12,394 bases of DNA from Desulfobacterales bacterium (GCA_029938515.1 JAOZUU010000010.1:4036-16429); one strand, 5' to 3'; counted from the first letter of the stretch, positions 1 to 7,305 are shown. Numbers and translations: made by a program. The notes: generated from the sequence alone by a model not told the origin.

Positions 1-11
1 CGTCTTCGTAA

Positions 12-70
12 ATAACTTCGACGGACAGGACGACCCGACAAGTCGCTGAAGCTTCGCCGCGGCAGGCCCC
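12..70. repeat. Two imperfect direct copies of a REP-like core
   Basis: The words ACTTCGACGGACAGG (from 15) and AGCTTCGCCGCGGCAGG (from 50) are imperfect direct copies of one GC-rich core. Each is followed within a few bases by CCC. Short self-complementary words (CGAC at 31-34 with GTCG at 42-45, and the palindrome GAAGCTTC at 48-55) add hairpin potential. The style resembles small palindromic intergenic elements of many bacteria. A two-copy match inside one window is weak evidence and no function is assigned. Confidence 0.25.
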
Positions 71-195
71 ACATCGACCCACGCAGACGATTGATTTAAA
101 ACAATGTAGACTCTGTATGTGAAGCCCGTCTGTGCCTGTCTATGTGGGCCTGTGGCGCTATTGAAGTCGGTTGAAAACCTTGGATTAGGTATCGA

Positions 196-307
196 GGTCA
201 AGGCGCGTGCCGACGAGAAAGCGAAGTCCACCTGAGGCGGATGAAAATTTTGAAAAGGTGCGCAATACCGAGATCGTGGCCTTAAAAGGAGTTTTAAAAT
301 AGCTCCT
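196..307. repeat. AT-rich inverted-repeat intergenic element (candidate)
   Basis: ATTTTGAAAA (247-256) is nearly complementary in reverse to GTTTTAAAAT (291-300), leaving a 34-base loop. AGGAG (287-291) pairs with CTCCT (303-307) around an internal TTTTAAAA palindrome, an alternative and overlapping hairpin. The preceding bases (196-240) are GC-richer and purine-biased. Two mutually exclusive hairpins could act as a terminator for a gene left of the window, but no clean U-tract follows. From general memory, stretches of this look recur between genes in Desulfobacteraceae; that is an impression, not a verified match. Confidence 0.3.
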
Positions 308-347
308 ACGTAATTTGCATACTCAATTAATCCATAATTTTTTCAGC

Positions 348-377
348 TTGCATTTTTTTGATTAAATCTGGTATATT
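348..377 (+). promoter_or_regulatory. Candidate sigma-70 promoter for the protease operon
   Basis: TTGCAT (348-353) and TATATT (372-377) lie 18 bases apart, close to the housekeeping sigma-70 consensus, in locally AT-rich DNA. Transcription would start near 384 and leave a leader of roughly 210 bases before the ATG at 593. No other pair in the 1-592 stretch looked as good. The call rests only on the two boxes and spacing. Confidence 0.4.
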
Positions 378-592
378 CTTCGTTTAGGCAGGAATGGCAA
401 AGCCCCCTCTCTTTTAACAAACAATGTCAGCTTAACCATTTAGCCTTGGTTGGAAGGTGCAAGGGCAAATGAAAAAATAGGCGGTGCAGATCTTTCAGAT
501 TAACTTCGTTTTCGACTCCACATAATTCTTTCTCTTAGAAACCACCCACATGGAAAGACGTTTGCCATGAAATGTTCGAGGATTTGCAGATA

Positions 593-2026
593 ATGAAAGG
601 AACATTCATTCAAATCCCCGGCTTTTATTTGGTTTTTTTGTTGTATTTTTTCCTGATTCCCATCAAAGCGAACGGAACTCCGCCAATCCCGCCACAACTC
701 GTTTCGCCCCCGAATAGTTCAGATGACATTCCCTTAACCCCCCGCTTGGAGTGGGCTCCGTCACTCGGAGCTATATCGTATCAAGTTGAAATTCGCGCCG
801 TTTTAGACAAGGTGGAATACCCGATTTTTTTGAATGAAACGGAAGATACATATTTTGATATCCCCCCAGGATATCTCGCTGTTTCTGTCCACTACATATG
901 GGGCGTAAGAACGATTGAGGAAGTTGATTACGGTGTTGAAAATAATGGGGGTGAGAAAACTTACAGTAAATGGTCAAATAGAAGTTTTGCAACCGGGCTG
1001 ATATCTGCTATAACTGGAAATTGTGAAGATGACGATGATTGCGACGGCATTCCTAATAGTCTAGAAATAAAAATTTTGAAAACCAATCCTCATAAAAAAA
1101 CCCTTTTTGTCCGGCCTAAAAAAGAAATAGATGACGAATTATATGCATACTGGGAGGAGTTTTATACAAAGCTTTTTCCAGGAAGCAGCAATGGCAGGAT
1201 GAATATCCCGGCATTTGTACTGGCCGGCATTGAAGTGGTTGTGATTGGAGAGATGGACAATCCCTACATCCCCATGAAAGACTTTCAATATGACCCGGCA
1301 AACGATGGTAAAAAACCACCTTGTGACATCCTGGAAATAACGCTTAAAAGAAAGGCAGGCTTGGAAGGATGGCCGCTGTACTGTGGCGTTGCTGATGATG
1401 CCTATCACGAGGGCCATACCTATCTTATGTCGGATGATCGCAACAATCGATCTGTCTGGTCATGGAGCACCATCGGTTATGCATCATCCGCAGAAAAGTC
1501 ACACAAATACTTTAAGACTTTTATTTATCCTTATGCGCTCGATAATTATTTTAAAGAGGGCGCATATGAAAAGATAGCGGTGGGGGAGAAACCGATTGTA
1601 ACCAACTGCAGAAAATTTCCCGAAAAGTGCAACCATCTCAGTCCTTTTAATTTTAACGATAACGACCCTCTGCCTAACCCACCTTACACCATGAAACCCG
1701 ACGATACAGTTGAATTTAACGAGATAGATTTCGATGCTGAAGGAAAAATAATACGGATTGGCAAGCGGGGAAAGCCTTACAACAAATACCAGGTGCTGGC
1801 ACGAACCGTAGTTCACGAAATGGGACATGCACTTCTCGGTGCCGTTTGGCAGGATCACTGCCAGAACCCGTGCTGCATCATGTGCCGAAAAATTACAGAC
1901 AGGGATCAAAAGGGATTTGGACCCGGCTGCCGAATTGCGGAAACAAACGTCTCCGACTGCCAGCATGGTCCCGGAAGAAACCAGGACATCCGTGCCGTTG
2001 GGGTTGTTTTTAACCATGTTCATTGA
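593..2026 (+). CDS. Exported zinc metalloprotease, metzincin-like, with FN3-like domain
   Basis: A 477-residue secreted protein, probably a zinc endopeptidase; the substrate is unknown. The ATG at 593 is preferred over the in-frame ATG at 572: it has a GAGGA ribosome site ten bases upstream and gives a clean signal peptide (MKGTF, hydrophobic stretch of residues 8-24, cleavage near residue 27). Residues about 32-135 look like a fibronectin-III-type beta domain (VSPPNSS, LEWAPS, SYQVEIRA). An acidic DDDDCDGIPN segment at 146-155 resembles a thrombospondin-3 or calcium-binding loop. The catalytic segment is HEMGH at 408-412 with Glu409 as the expected base. It is followed by His422-Cys423, then Cys427, Cys428, Met430 and Cys431. 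HCxxxC with a nearby Met recalls archaemetzincin (M54), where HExxHxxGxxH is followed by HCxxxC and the Met-turn. Here the third His is four residues further away than in classical metzincins. The 3' neighbour, 40 bases on, is another exported protein, so the two are probably co-transcribed. Protease activity is inferred from the motif; the family assignment is tentative. Confidence 0.72.
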   Translation: MKGTFIQIPGFYLVFLLYFFLIPIKANGTPPIPPQLVSPPNSSDDIPLTPRLEWAPSLGAISYQVEIRAVLDKVEYPIFLNETEDTYFDIPPGYLAVSVHYIWGVRTIEEVDYGVENNGGEKTYSKWSNRSFATGLISAITGNCEDDDDCDGIPNSLEIKILKTNPHKKTLFVRPKKEIDDELYAYWEEFYTKLFPGSSNGRMNIPAFVLAGIEVVVIGEMDNPYIPMKDFQYDPANDGKKPPCDILEITLKRKAGLEGWPLYCGVADDAYHEGHTYLMSDDRNNRSVWSWSTIGYASSAEKSHKYFKTFIYPYALDNYFKEGAYEKIAVGEKPIVTNCRKFPEKCNHLSPFNFNDNDPLPNPPYTMKPDDTVEFNEIDFDAEGKIIRIGKRGKPYNKYQVLARTVVHEMGHALLGAVWQDHCQNPCCIMCRKITDRDQKGFGPGCRIAETNVSDCQHGPGRNQDIRAVGVVFNHVH

Positions 2027-2066
2027 GACGGATAACAAAAACCATTCAGGAAAAGGAGGCAGAAAA

Positions 2067-2687
2067 ATGGGCAGGAAGGTAAAATTGATGATGTTTTTGG
2101 CATTTGTGGCCATGTTTACTGTTTCTTACACGACGGCTTGGGCCGATGGTGCTAAGGAGCCACCGAAAGATGGTTGTGAAGATCTACCGCTTCCCACTAA
2201 TCAAAGCCCGGTGATTCACGGAACTTTTACTGCGTCTTATTTTGTTGAGGATGGCCAGCCCGCCAAATACTACAGCATCCAGACTGTTCTGAAAACGACG
2301 AAAGTGATAACAAACAAACAGATGATGGAAAAATTGAAGATTTCCAGTGCGGGCTGCACCAAGATGAAGACCGATGAAGAAAAAAAAATTAAGTCGGGAA
2401 ACAAGGACAAGTGCCCCGGATTCGAATCGGCGGAAATCGATCTTACGAAGCTGCATACTTTCCCAAAATATATCGTTATCCATAAAAATTTATGTGAGTA
2501 TACCGAAAACGATCTCATGAGCCTTTACTGGGCCAGACCCTGTAATGTGAAAATCCAGGAGGAATTCGGTTTGAAGGGGCGCGCTGTCCTCACGGATATA
2601 AAAATCATAAATCAAAATCATTGCGACGATGAGAAAAAGGCCGCTATTTCCGGTACATTTAAAATCAGGGTCGTTCCAGTTCCATAA
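2067..2687 (+). CDS. Six-cysteine exported protein of unknown function
   Basis: I do not recognise this 206-residue protein. The start at 2067 is chosen because AGGAGG (2054-2059) sits seven bases upstream and the product opens with a textbook signal peptide (MGRKVKL, hydrophobic core about 8-23, likely cleavage after TTAWA). A longer reading from 1827 would run through the 3' end of the protease gene and bury this signal, so it is rejected. The mature part is lysine-rich and has six cysteines outside the signal peptide (in GCED, GCTK, KCPG, LCEY, PCNV and HCDD), an even number that suits up to three disulfides in the periplasm or outside the cell. No membrane helix follows the signal peptide and no lipobox is seen. 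It lies 40 bases behind the metalloprotease gene, so it may be co-expressed as a partner, substrate or inhibitor of that protease. That role is only a guess from position. Confidence 0.75.
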   Translation: MGRKVKLMMFLAFVAMFTVSYTTAWADGAKEPPKDGCEDLPLPTNQSPVIHGTFTASYFVEDGQPAKYYSIQTVLKTTKVITNKQMMEKLKISSAGCTKMKTDEEKKIKSGNKDKCPGFESAEIDLTKLHTFPKYIVIHKNLCEYTENDLMSLYWARPCNVKIQEEFGLKGRAVLTDIKIINQNHCDDEKKAAISGTFKIRVVPVP

Positions 2688-2710
2688 GTGCTAATTTTCT
2701 CAGGAACTGG
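2676..2710 (+). terminator. Hairpin across the stop codon of the six-cysteine gene
   Basis: CCAGTTCC (2676-2683) and GGAACTGG (2703-2710) form a perfect 8-bp stem with a 19-base loop that contains the TAA stop. The following bases are only mildly T-rich (CTTTACAG), so it is a poor intrinsic terminator by the usual rule. It could stabilise the 3' end of the operon mRNA or assist termination. Confidence 0.3.
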
Positions 2711-2728
2711 CTTTACAGTTATCGGTTG

Positions 2729-2756
2729 ATGAAATTTAAAAAACACAGAATTTCAT
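2729..2756 (+). terminator. AT-rich hairpin after the protease operon
   Basis: ATGAAATT (2729-2736) and AATTTCAT (2749-2756) are perfect inverted repeats with a 12-base A-rich loop. The stem has only two G-C pairs, so it would be weak alone, but it follows directly on the hairpin at 2676-2710. Together they are the most likely place where the protease operon ends. It could equally be an operator-like palindrome for the downstream genes. Confidence 0.25.
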
Positions 2757-2764
2757 TCATTTGA

Positions 2765-2833
2765 GTCATGCCCGTACGGGCGGGGATTTAGTGGCTTCAG
2801 CGGTTTATTGATTCCTGCCTGCGCGGGAATGAC
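2765..2833. repeat. REP-like inverted repeat pair before lnt
   Basis: The left arm (2765-2788, starting GTCATGCCCGTACGGGCGGG) is an imperfect reverse complement of the right arm (2810-2833, ending GCGCGGGAATGAC); about two thirds of the positions pair across a 21-base loop. The GTCATTCCCGC..GCGGGAAT(C) style is that of a very common class of bacterial palindromic intergenic elements. When translated, such elements give the tell-tale peptide IPACAGMT, seen here just ahead of the true Lnt start. It probably inserted between the protease operon and lnt, and its transcript could fold as a strong hairpin. Confidence 0.6.
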
Positions 2834-2840
2834 AATACAG

Positions 2841-4457
2841 ATGACTTTATACGGCACCATTAAAAACACTGGCATCAGCATTTTTTCATCTGTTCTCCTC
2901 GTCAGCCTGTTTCCCGATTGGAATCTGGGCCTCCTGGCATGGATCGCGATCGTGCCGTTGCTTTTGGTCGTTTCGCGTCGGGGGCGAATAGACGGATTTC
3001 TTCTCGCCTATTTATGCGGAATTTTATTTTTTTTAGGCACGTTCGACTGGATCCGTAACATTGCTTATTATCGATGGTATCACCACGCGATCCTGGCGCT
3101 TTATTTAGGCGCCTATTTCGGTCTTTTCGGTTTGGGAGTGGGTTATGTTTCCAAACGTATGGGGCAGCCCGCAGGTCTGTGGGCCGCCCCCTTTCTCTGG
3201 GTAGCACTGGAATACATCCGCTCAAATTTCTTTTTTTTGGCCTTACCCTGGCAATTGCTCGGCCACTCACAGTACCAACACTCGGCAGCTATTCAGATTG
3301 CCGCCTTGTTCGGCACTTACAGCATCAGCTTCCTGATCGTTTTGGTGAATGCGGGAATCGCGTGCCTGGTGCTCCTTTTATTATCCTTATTACAGGAGCG
3401 AAGATCTCAGCAAAGCTGCAAGATGGTTTCTAAAAAATGGGCCCTTGCGCTGGTATTTTCAGCCGTATTATGCACGGTCTTGAGCCTGGGATACGGCCAT
3501 CGGGCCATCTCGAAAACAATGATTGGAAAACCGATCGATGTCGCCATTGTCCAAGGGAATATCGACCAACGTAAAAAGTGGGATCCGAAATATGCCGATG
3601 AGATCATCCGGATCTATGAGGACCTAACGTTGAAAGCCGTCTGGAATCGCCCGGAGCTGATTATCTGGCCCGAAACGGCCACGCCCGGATCGATCTCGCT
3701 CAATCCCGAGATTTTAAATGAACTCAAACAGATGGTCCTCAAAACGGGGACACCCCTTGTTTTCGGAAGTGCCCAGCATCAGAAATTCATGAAAGCTGAA
3801 CAGGAAAGGCCTCATTTAGTCAATTCCGGTTTTCTGATGAACCCCGGGAATAAAAAATCTGAATTACAGCAGTATGATAAAATTCGACTTCTCCCTTTCG
3901 CTGAATATTTACCCCAGAAGGAAATTATTCCATGGAAATGGATTAACGTTTCCAGCCTAAGCGAGTATGATCCCGGTCAGCAGCCTGTTGTTTTCGAATT
4001 GCCGCCATATCGATTCGGAGTAACCATTTGCTGGGAAAACATTTTTCCGGATTTTATCCGACAATTTGTAAAACGGGGCGCCCAGTTCATTGTAAACATC
4101 ACCAACGAGGCCCGGTTTGGAAAAACCGCCGCACCCCGTCAACTTTTGGCCATCAGTGTGTTTCGTGCCGTAGAAAACGGAATTTTCATTATTCGTTGCG
4201 CAAATACCGGGGTTTCGTGTATCATTGATCCCCGTGGACGAATCGTCAAACGGCTTCAGGATGAAAACGGTCAGGATCTGTTTGTCAGGGGTATATTAAA
4301 TGGAACGATCATTCCCACGGATTCGAAAACTTTTTATACCCGCAATGGAGATCTGGTCCCCATTCTGGCCATAGCGGTGTCTTTGGTTTTCATATTCATC
4401 GCCTGGTCGAAACCGTTAGCCAAAAGGAAAAATACCCATGACATCGAAGGACAATAA
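2841..4457 (+). CDS. lnt: Apolipoprotein N-acyltransferase
   Basis: This inner-membrane enzyme adds the third, amide-linked acyl chain from a phospholipid to the N-terminal cysteine of lipoproteins, the last step of lipoprotein maturation and normally needed for Lol sorting to the outer membrane. From the ATG at 2841 it has 538 residues (E. coli Lnt has 512). The N-terminal half is a bundle of membrane helices, a nitrilase-like periplasmic domain follows, and one C-terminal helix (near VPILAIAVSLVFIFIAW) closes it. The catalytic triad is intact: Glu278 in WPETATPG, Lys347 in YDKIRLLPFAEYLP and Cys397 in ICWENIFP, matching E. coli E267, K335 and C387. Glu355 in PFAEY matches the essential E343. 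NITNEARFG replaces the usual NDxWFG-type segment, a mild deviation. Upstream in-frame starts (TTG 2808, ATG 2829) fall inside the REP-like repeat and are disfavoured, though 2841 has no clear ribosome site. The 3' end overlaps the next gene by 20 bases, which suggests translational coupling. Confidence 0.95.
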   Translation: MTLYGTIKNTGISIFSSVLLVSLFPDWNLGLLAWIAIVPLLLVVSRRGRIDGFLLAYLCGILFFLGTFDWIRNIAYYRWYHHAILALYLGAYFGLFGLGVGYVSKRMGQPAGLWAAPFLWVALEYIRSNFFFLALPWQLLGHSQYQHSAAIQIAALFGTYSISFLIVLVNAGIACLVLLLLSLLQERRSQQSCKMVSKKWALALVFSAVLCTVLSLGYGHRAISKTMIGKPIDVAIVQGNIDQRKKWDPKYADEIIRIYEDLTLKAVWNRPELIIWPETATPGSISLNPEILNELKQMVLKTGTPLVFGSAQHQKFMKAEQERPHLVNSGFLMNPGNKKSELQQYDKIRLLPFAEYLPQKEIIPWKWINVSSLSEYDPGQQPVVFELPPYRFGVTICWENIFPDFIRQFVKRGAQFIVNITNEARFGKTAAPRQLLAISVFRAVENGIFIIRCANTGVSCIIDPRGRIVKRLQDENGQDLFVRGILNGTIIPTDSKTFYTRNGDLVPILAIAVSLVFIFIAWSKPLAKRKNTHDIEGQ

Positions 4458-7305
4458 AAATCGATCCTGGTTCGCATTCGGCCTTGTCATGGCTTTTATT
4501 GTCACCGTTGCATCTCTTTATTTTTACAATATCCTCAAATGGGCGGATGAACCGGAATTCGGTTTTATCAGCCGATCCGGGACCGCAATTGATATTGTCG
4601 GGGGAGTGGAAAAAGAAGGCCATCAGGCGGGGTTGCGCCCAGGGGATCGTATCCTTTCGATAAATGGCAAAAAAATTCAAACCGTCCAAGAAAAGCGAGC
4701 GTTTCGAAATTATGGCCTTCAAGAGAAAAACACCTACGCCATCGAAAGAGGCGGTGATCGGTTTGAGGTCACTATCATCAACACGCCTGCCGGGTTCCCG
4801 AGGACTTTTAGACAAAGTGGCTTCCCCTATTTAGTCGGACTTAGTTATGTGTTAATCGGCATTCTGGTTTTTCTGATGAAGCCGCATCGGCACGATAGCT
4901 GGGTTTTCTTTATTTTTGCCACCTGCCTGGGATTGCTCATGATTTTTCTTTATAGAGGCGGGGCTTTGAAGCCATTCTGGGTGAATAATATCCACATATT
5001 CCTTTACTCTTTTACTCCGGGTGCAATCCTCCATCTGGCCCTCTCAGTTCCGGTAAAACGAAACTTGGTCATCAGATATCCTTTAGTCGAATTTTTGCCA
5101 TACGTTGCTTCACTGCTTTTATTTATCGGTATACGGTCATCCGCGTCTGAGATGCTGGCGGTTTCCAAGACATGGTATTTGATCCTTTTGTCGTATTTTG
5201 TCCCGGCTTTGATCGTGTATATTCTCTCCTGCCTTCATTTGTGGATGCGATCATCCTCTGTGATCGCCAGGGTACGCGCCAAGGCTATCCTGTTTGGTGC
5301 TCTCATCGCCACATCGGTGCCGATTCTGGATATGCTCTTCAGTAATCTTTTCAAAATTTACCTTGTTCCCAACTTCAATTACTACCTCCCCTTTTTTATC
5401 ATCTTCCCTCTATCCATCGGATATTCGATCACCAGGCATAACCTATTCGACATCACTACCGTTATCCGGCAAACCTTTGGTTATTTGCTATTAACGGCCG
5501 GTATCGCTATTATCTATTTTCTGGTCGTGGTTGTCCTTTCCCGGTTCTTGGGTGATATATGGCAGAAACAATCTCATTTTCTATTTCTGGCGATTTTTAT
5601 GATCGTCATGTTGTCGTTCGGGTTTCTCCGTAAGCGAGTCCAATCTTATGTGGACCGTATTTTTTTCCGAATGGACTTCGATTACAAGGAAACGGTTTCG
5701 CGAATCGGCATGGCCATGCGATCCTTGATCAATATCGACCAGGTCGTGGCGTTTATGAAGGACATCGCTGAAAACGTGCTGTTCGCCGGGCCGAGTTACG
5801 TCATGCTTTTAAACCAGGAGAAAAACGCCTACGAATGTGCGGCCGAATCCTGTTCCGTGACGAGCCTGCCGGCCGGGGAACTGCTGATCCGGAAAATTGC
5901 CGAGCAAAAAAGAGAAATAACCCGCTACGACATTGACGAAAACCCGCTTTTTGCCATCGATCGCGAGGCGTGTAAAGAGACCTTCAGCCGCCTGGGTGCC
6001 AGTTTGATCGTCCCGCTCATCTATGAAGACCATCTCTCCGGATTTATGGCGCTGGGAAAGAAAAAGTCGGGCAAGATTTTCAAGTATGAGGACGTGCTCC
6101 TTTTGAAGACCCTGGCCAACCAAGGGGCCATGGCCATCGAAAATGCCCGTCTGTTTACCGATCTGGAAGGGCAGACCGACACGTTATTGAAAACCAACGT
6201 CAAACTCGAAATGGAGATCGATCAGCGCAAAAAGGCCGAAGCCGAGTTGAACAAATACAAGCGACAGCTTGAAAAAAAGGTGGAAAGGCAGACCGTGGAG
6301 ATTGACCGGAGCCGGAAGGCCCTGGCCGATTTAAAAGGTGATATCAAGCGGGGGCATCGCTTCGGGAGAATGATCGGTAAAAGCGAGTCGATGCAGGCGA
6401 TTTATGCCCTCATTCAGAATCTGGTCGATGTACCCGCCACGGTGTTGATTACCGGTGAAAGCGGCACGGGCAAGGAACTGGTGGCTGAAGCGCTTCATAC
6501 CGAAAGCCGCCGCAAGGATCACCCGTTTGTCAAGGTGAATTGCTCGGCTCTGTCTGAAAGCGTGCTGGAAAGCGAATTGTTCGGCCATGTGAAAGGGGCG
6601 TTCACCGGGGCCGATAAAAACAAGATCGGCCGATTTCAGAAGGCGTCTGATGGCACCATCCTTCTGGATGAAATCGGGGATGTATCGTTGAACTTTCAAA
6701 AGCGACTGCTGCGGGTACTTCAGGAACGTGAGTTTGAACGCCTGGGAGATACGATCACTCTTTCCATGGATGCCCGTGTCATCGCGGCGACCAATCAGAA
6801 CTTGCCGGAAAGGGTCAAACAGGGTGAGTTTCGTCAGGATCTTTATTACCGCCTAAAGGTGGTGGAAATCAAACTGCCGCCCCTGCGTGAACGCAAGGAG
6901 GATATCCCCCTGTTGATCTACCATTTTCTCAATGTCTTCAACGAGGAGCTGGGTAAAAAGATTGAGAGTGTTTCCCCGGAAGTGCTGCGCATCCTGATGG
7001 CCTATCACTGGCCGGGCAATGTCCGCGAACTTCGCAATACGCTGGAGCATATCTGTATCCTGTGTAAAAATATAACCATCGTCGAGGATGATCTTCCATC
7101 GGATTTTCCCGGCTATGATCTGGCGTATGACCCGTCGTTTCAGGCCTTTTCGGATGGCAAACAACCTTCCGAAACCCTTACGGTCGATAAACAAACCTTG
7201 TTGAAAGCGCTCGATCAAGCCGAGTGGAATAAAACCCGCGCCGCCGAGATCCTGGGCATCAGCCGCCGGACGCTGTATCGCCGGTTGAAGGAATACCAGA
7301 TATAG
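4438..7305 (+). CDS. Membrane-bound sigma-54 activator: PDZ, 10 TM, GAF, AAA+, Fis HTH
   Basis: A 955-residue enhancer-binding protein that should use ATP to open sigma-54 RNA polymerase promoters. Order of parts: one N-terminal membrane helix (about 12-33); a PDZ domain, with AGLRPGDRILSINGKKI at 64-80, which by topology faces the periplasm; about nine further helices (roughly 129-395), with positive cytoplasmic loops such as KPHRH and VKR; a GAF-like domain (about 420-580); a coiled coil (about 580-640); and the AAA+ domain with Walker A GESGTGKE at 673-680, GAFTGA at 720-725 (the sigma-54 contact loop), Walker B ILLDE ending at 745, and WPGNVREL. The C-terminus is a Fis-type HTH (931-955, NKTRAAEILGISRRTLYRRL). 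No receiver domain is present, so the signal probably passes from the periplasm and membrane through GAF and coil to the ATPase. AAGGA (4424-4428) gives a good ribosome site inside lnt. The lnt overlap may link it to envelope or lipoprotein status, but the signal and target promoters are unknown. Confidence 0.93.
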   Translation: MTSKDNKNRSWFAFGLVMAFIVTVASLYFYNILKWADEPEFGFISRSGTAIDIVGGVEKEGHQAGLRPGDRILSINGKKIQTVQEKRAFRNYGLQEKNTYAIERGGDRFEVTIINTPAGFPRTFRQSGFPYLVGLSYVLIGILVFLMKPHRHDSWVFFIFATCLGLLMIFLYRGGALKPFWVNNIHIFLYSFTPGAILHLALSVPVKRNLVIRYPLVEFLPYVASLLLFIGIRSSASEMLAVSKTWYLILLSYFVPALIVYILSCLHLWMRSSSVIARVRAKAILFGALIATSVPILDMLFSNLFKIYLVPNFNYYLPFFIIFPLSIGYSITRHNLFDITTVIRQTFGYLLLTAGIAIIYFLVVVVLSRFLGDIWQKQSHFLFLAIFMIVMLSFGFLRKRVQSYVDRIFFRMDFDYKETVSRIGMAMRSLINIDQVVAFMKDIAENVLFAGPSYVMLLNQEKNAYECAAESCSVTSLPAGELLIRKIAEQKREITRYDIDENPLFAIDREACKETFSRLGASLIVPLIYEDHLSGFMALGKKKSGKIFKYEDVLLLKTLANQGAMAIENARLFTDLEGQTDTLLKTNVKLEMEIDQRKKAEAELNKYKRQLEKKVERQTVEIDRSRKALADLKGDIKRGHRFGRMIGKSESMQAIYALIQNLVDVPATVLITGESGTGKELVAEALHTESRRKDHPFVKVNCSALSESVLESELFGHVKGAFTGADKNKIGRFQKASDGTILLDEIGDVSLNFQKRLLRVLQEREFERLGDTITLSMDARVIAATNQNLPERVKQGEFRQDLYYRLKVVEIKLPPLRERKEDIPLLIYHFLNVFNEELGKKIESVSPEVLRILMAYHWPGNVRELRNTLEHICILCKNITIVEDDLPSDFPGYDLAYDPSFQAFSDGKQPSETLTVDKQTLLKALDQAEWNKTRAAEILGISRRTLYRRLKEYQI
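6256..6763 (+). repeat. Duplicated sigma-54 output module, copy 1
   Basis: This part of the membrane-bound activator (second half of the coiled coil plus the first part of the AAA+ domain) aligns without gaps to 11887-12394 at an offset of 5631 bases. From the serine of SRKAL onward I count 22 differences in 151 residues, about 85% identity. DNA words such as GAAAGCGGCACGGGCAAGGA and GAAAGCGTGCTGGAAAGCGA are unchanged. The copies probably come from tandem duplication or later gene conversion. The similarity must continue to the right, but the window ends inside copy 2. Confidence 0.9.

Larger units (their letters stand above)
1..592. other. Gene-free upstream stretch with repeat-like DNA
   Basis: I see no convincing coding region here. 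Open frames are short, have no ribosome binding site and do not resemble known proteins. The left part (about 1-190) is GC-richer, with REP-like direct repeats near 12-70 and a run of TGTG-rich words at 111-165. The middle (196-307) holds AT-rich inverted repeats. The right part is AT-rich and contains a plausible promoter at 348-377, followed by an untranslated leader of about 200 bases before the metalloprotease gene. I did not recognise a tRNA, riboswitch or sigma-54 promoter. The repeat character of the first 300 bases suggests dispersed intergenic elements, which would have to be confirmed against the rest of the genome. Confidence 0.55.

Noticed and set aside
390..490. Possible c-di-GMP (GEMM) riboswitch from GGCAAAG and GGGCAAAT words
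   Set aside because: The words appear, but the flanking paired stems and the GGACGCAAAGCC block are not in the right order, so no GEMM fold could be drawn.
1827..2066. Longer 5' extension of the six-cysteine gene
   Set aside because: It would run inside the protease gene in another frame and place a good signal peptide in mid-protein; AGGAGG at 2054-2059 marks the start at 2067.
1499..2113. 204-codon open frame on the minus strand
   Set aside because: It lies opposite the metalloprotease and the start of the six-cysteine gene, has no ribosome site or recognisable domain, and the + strand frames have signal peptides and a zinc motif.
2808..2840. Extended Lnt start at TTG 2808 or ATG 2829
   Set aside because: These codons belong to the right arm of a palindromic repeat, so the added residues are repeat-derived and unlikely to be conserved in Lnt.
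6331..6699. Minus-strand open frame resembling another at 11962-12330
   Set aside because: The two look like homologous proteins, but only because both are antisense shadows of the duplicated AAA+ module; the sense strand carries all the conserved motifs.
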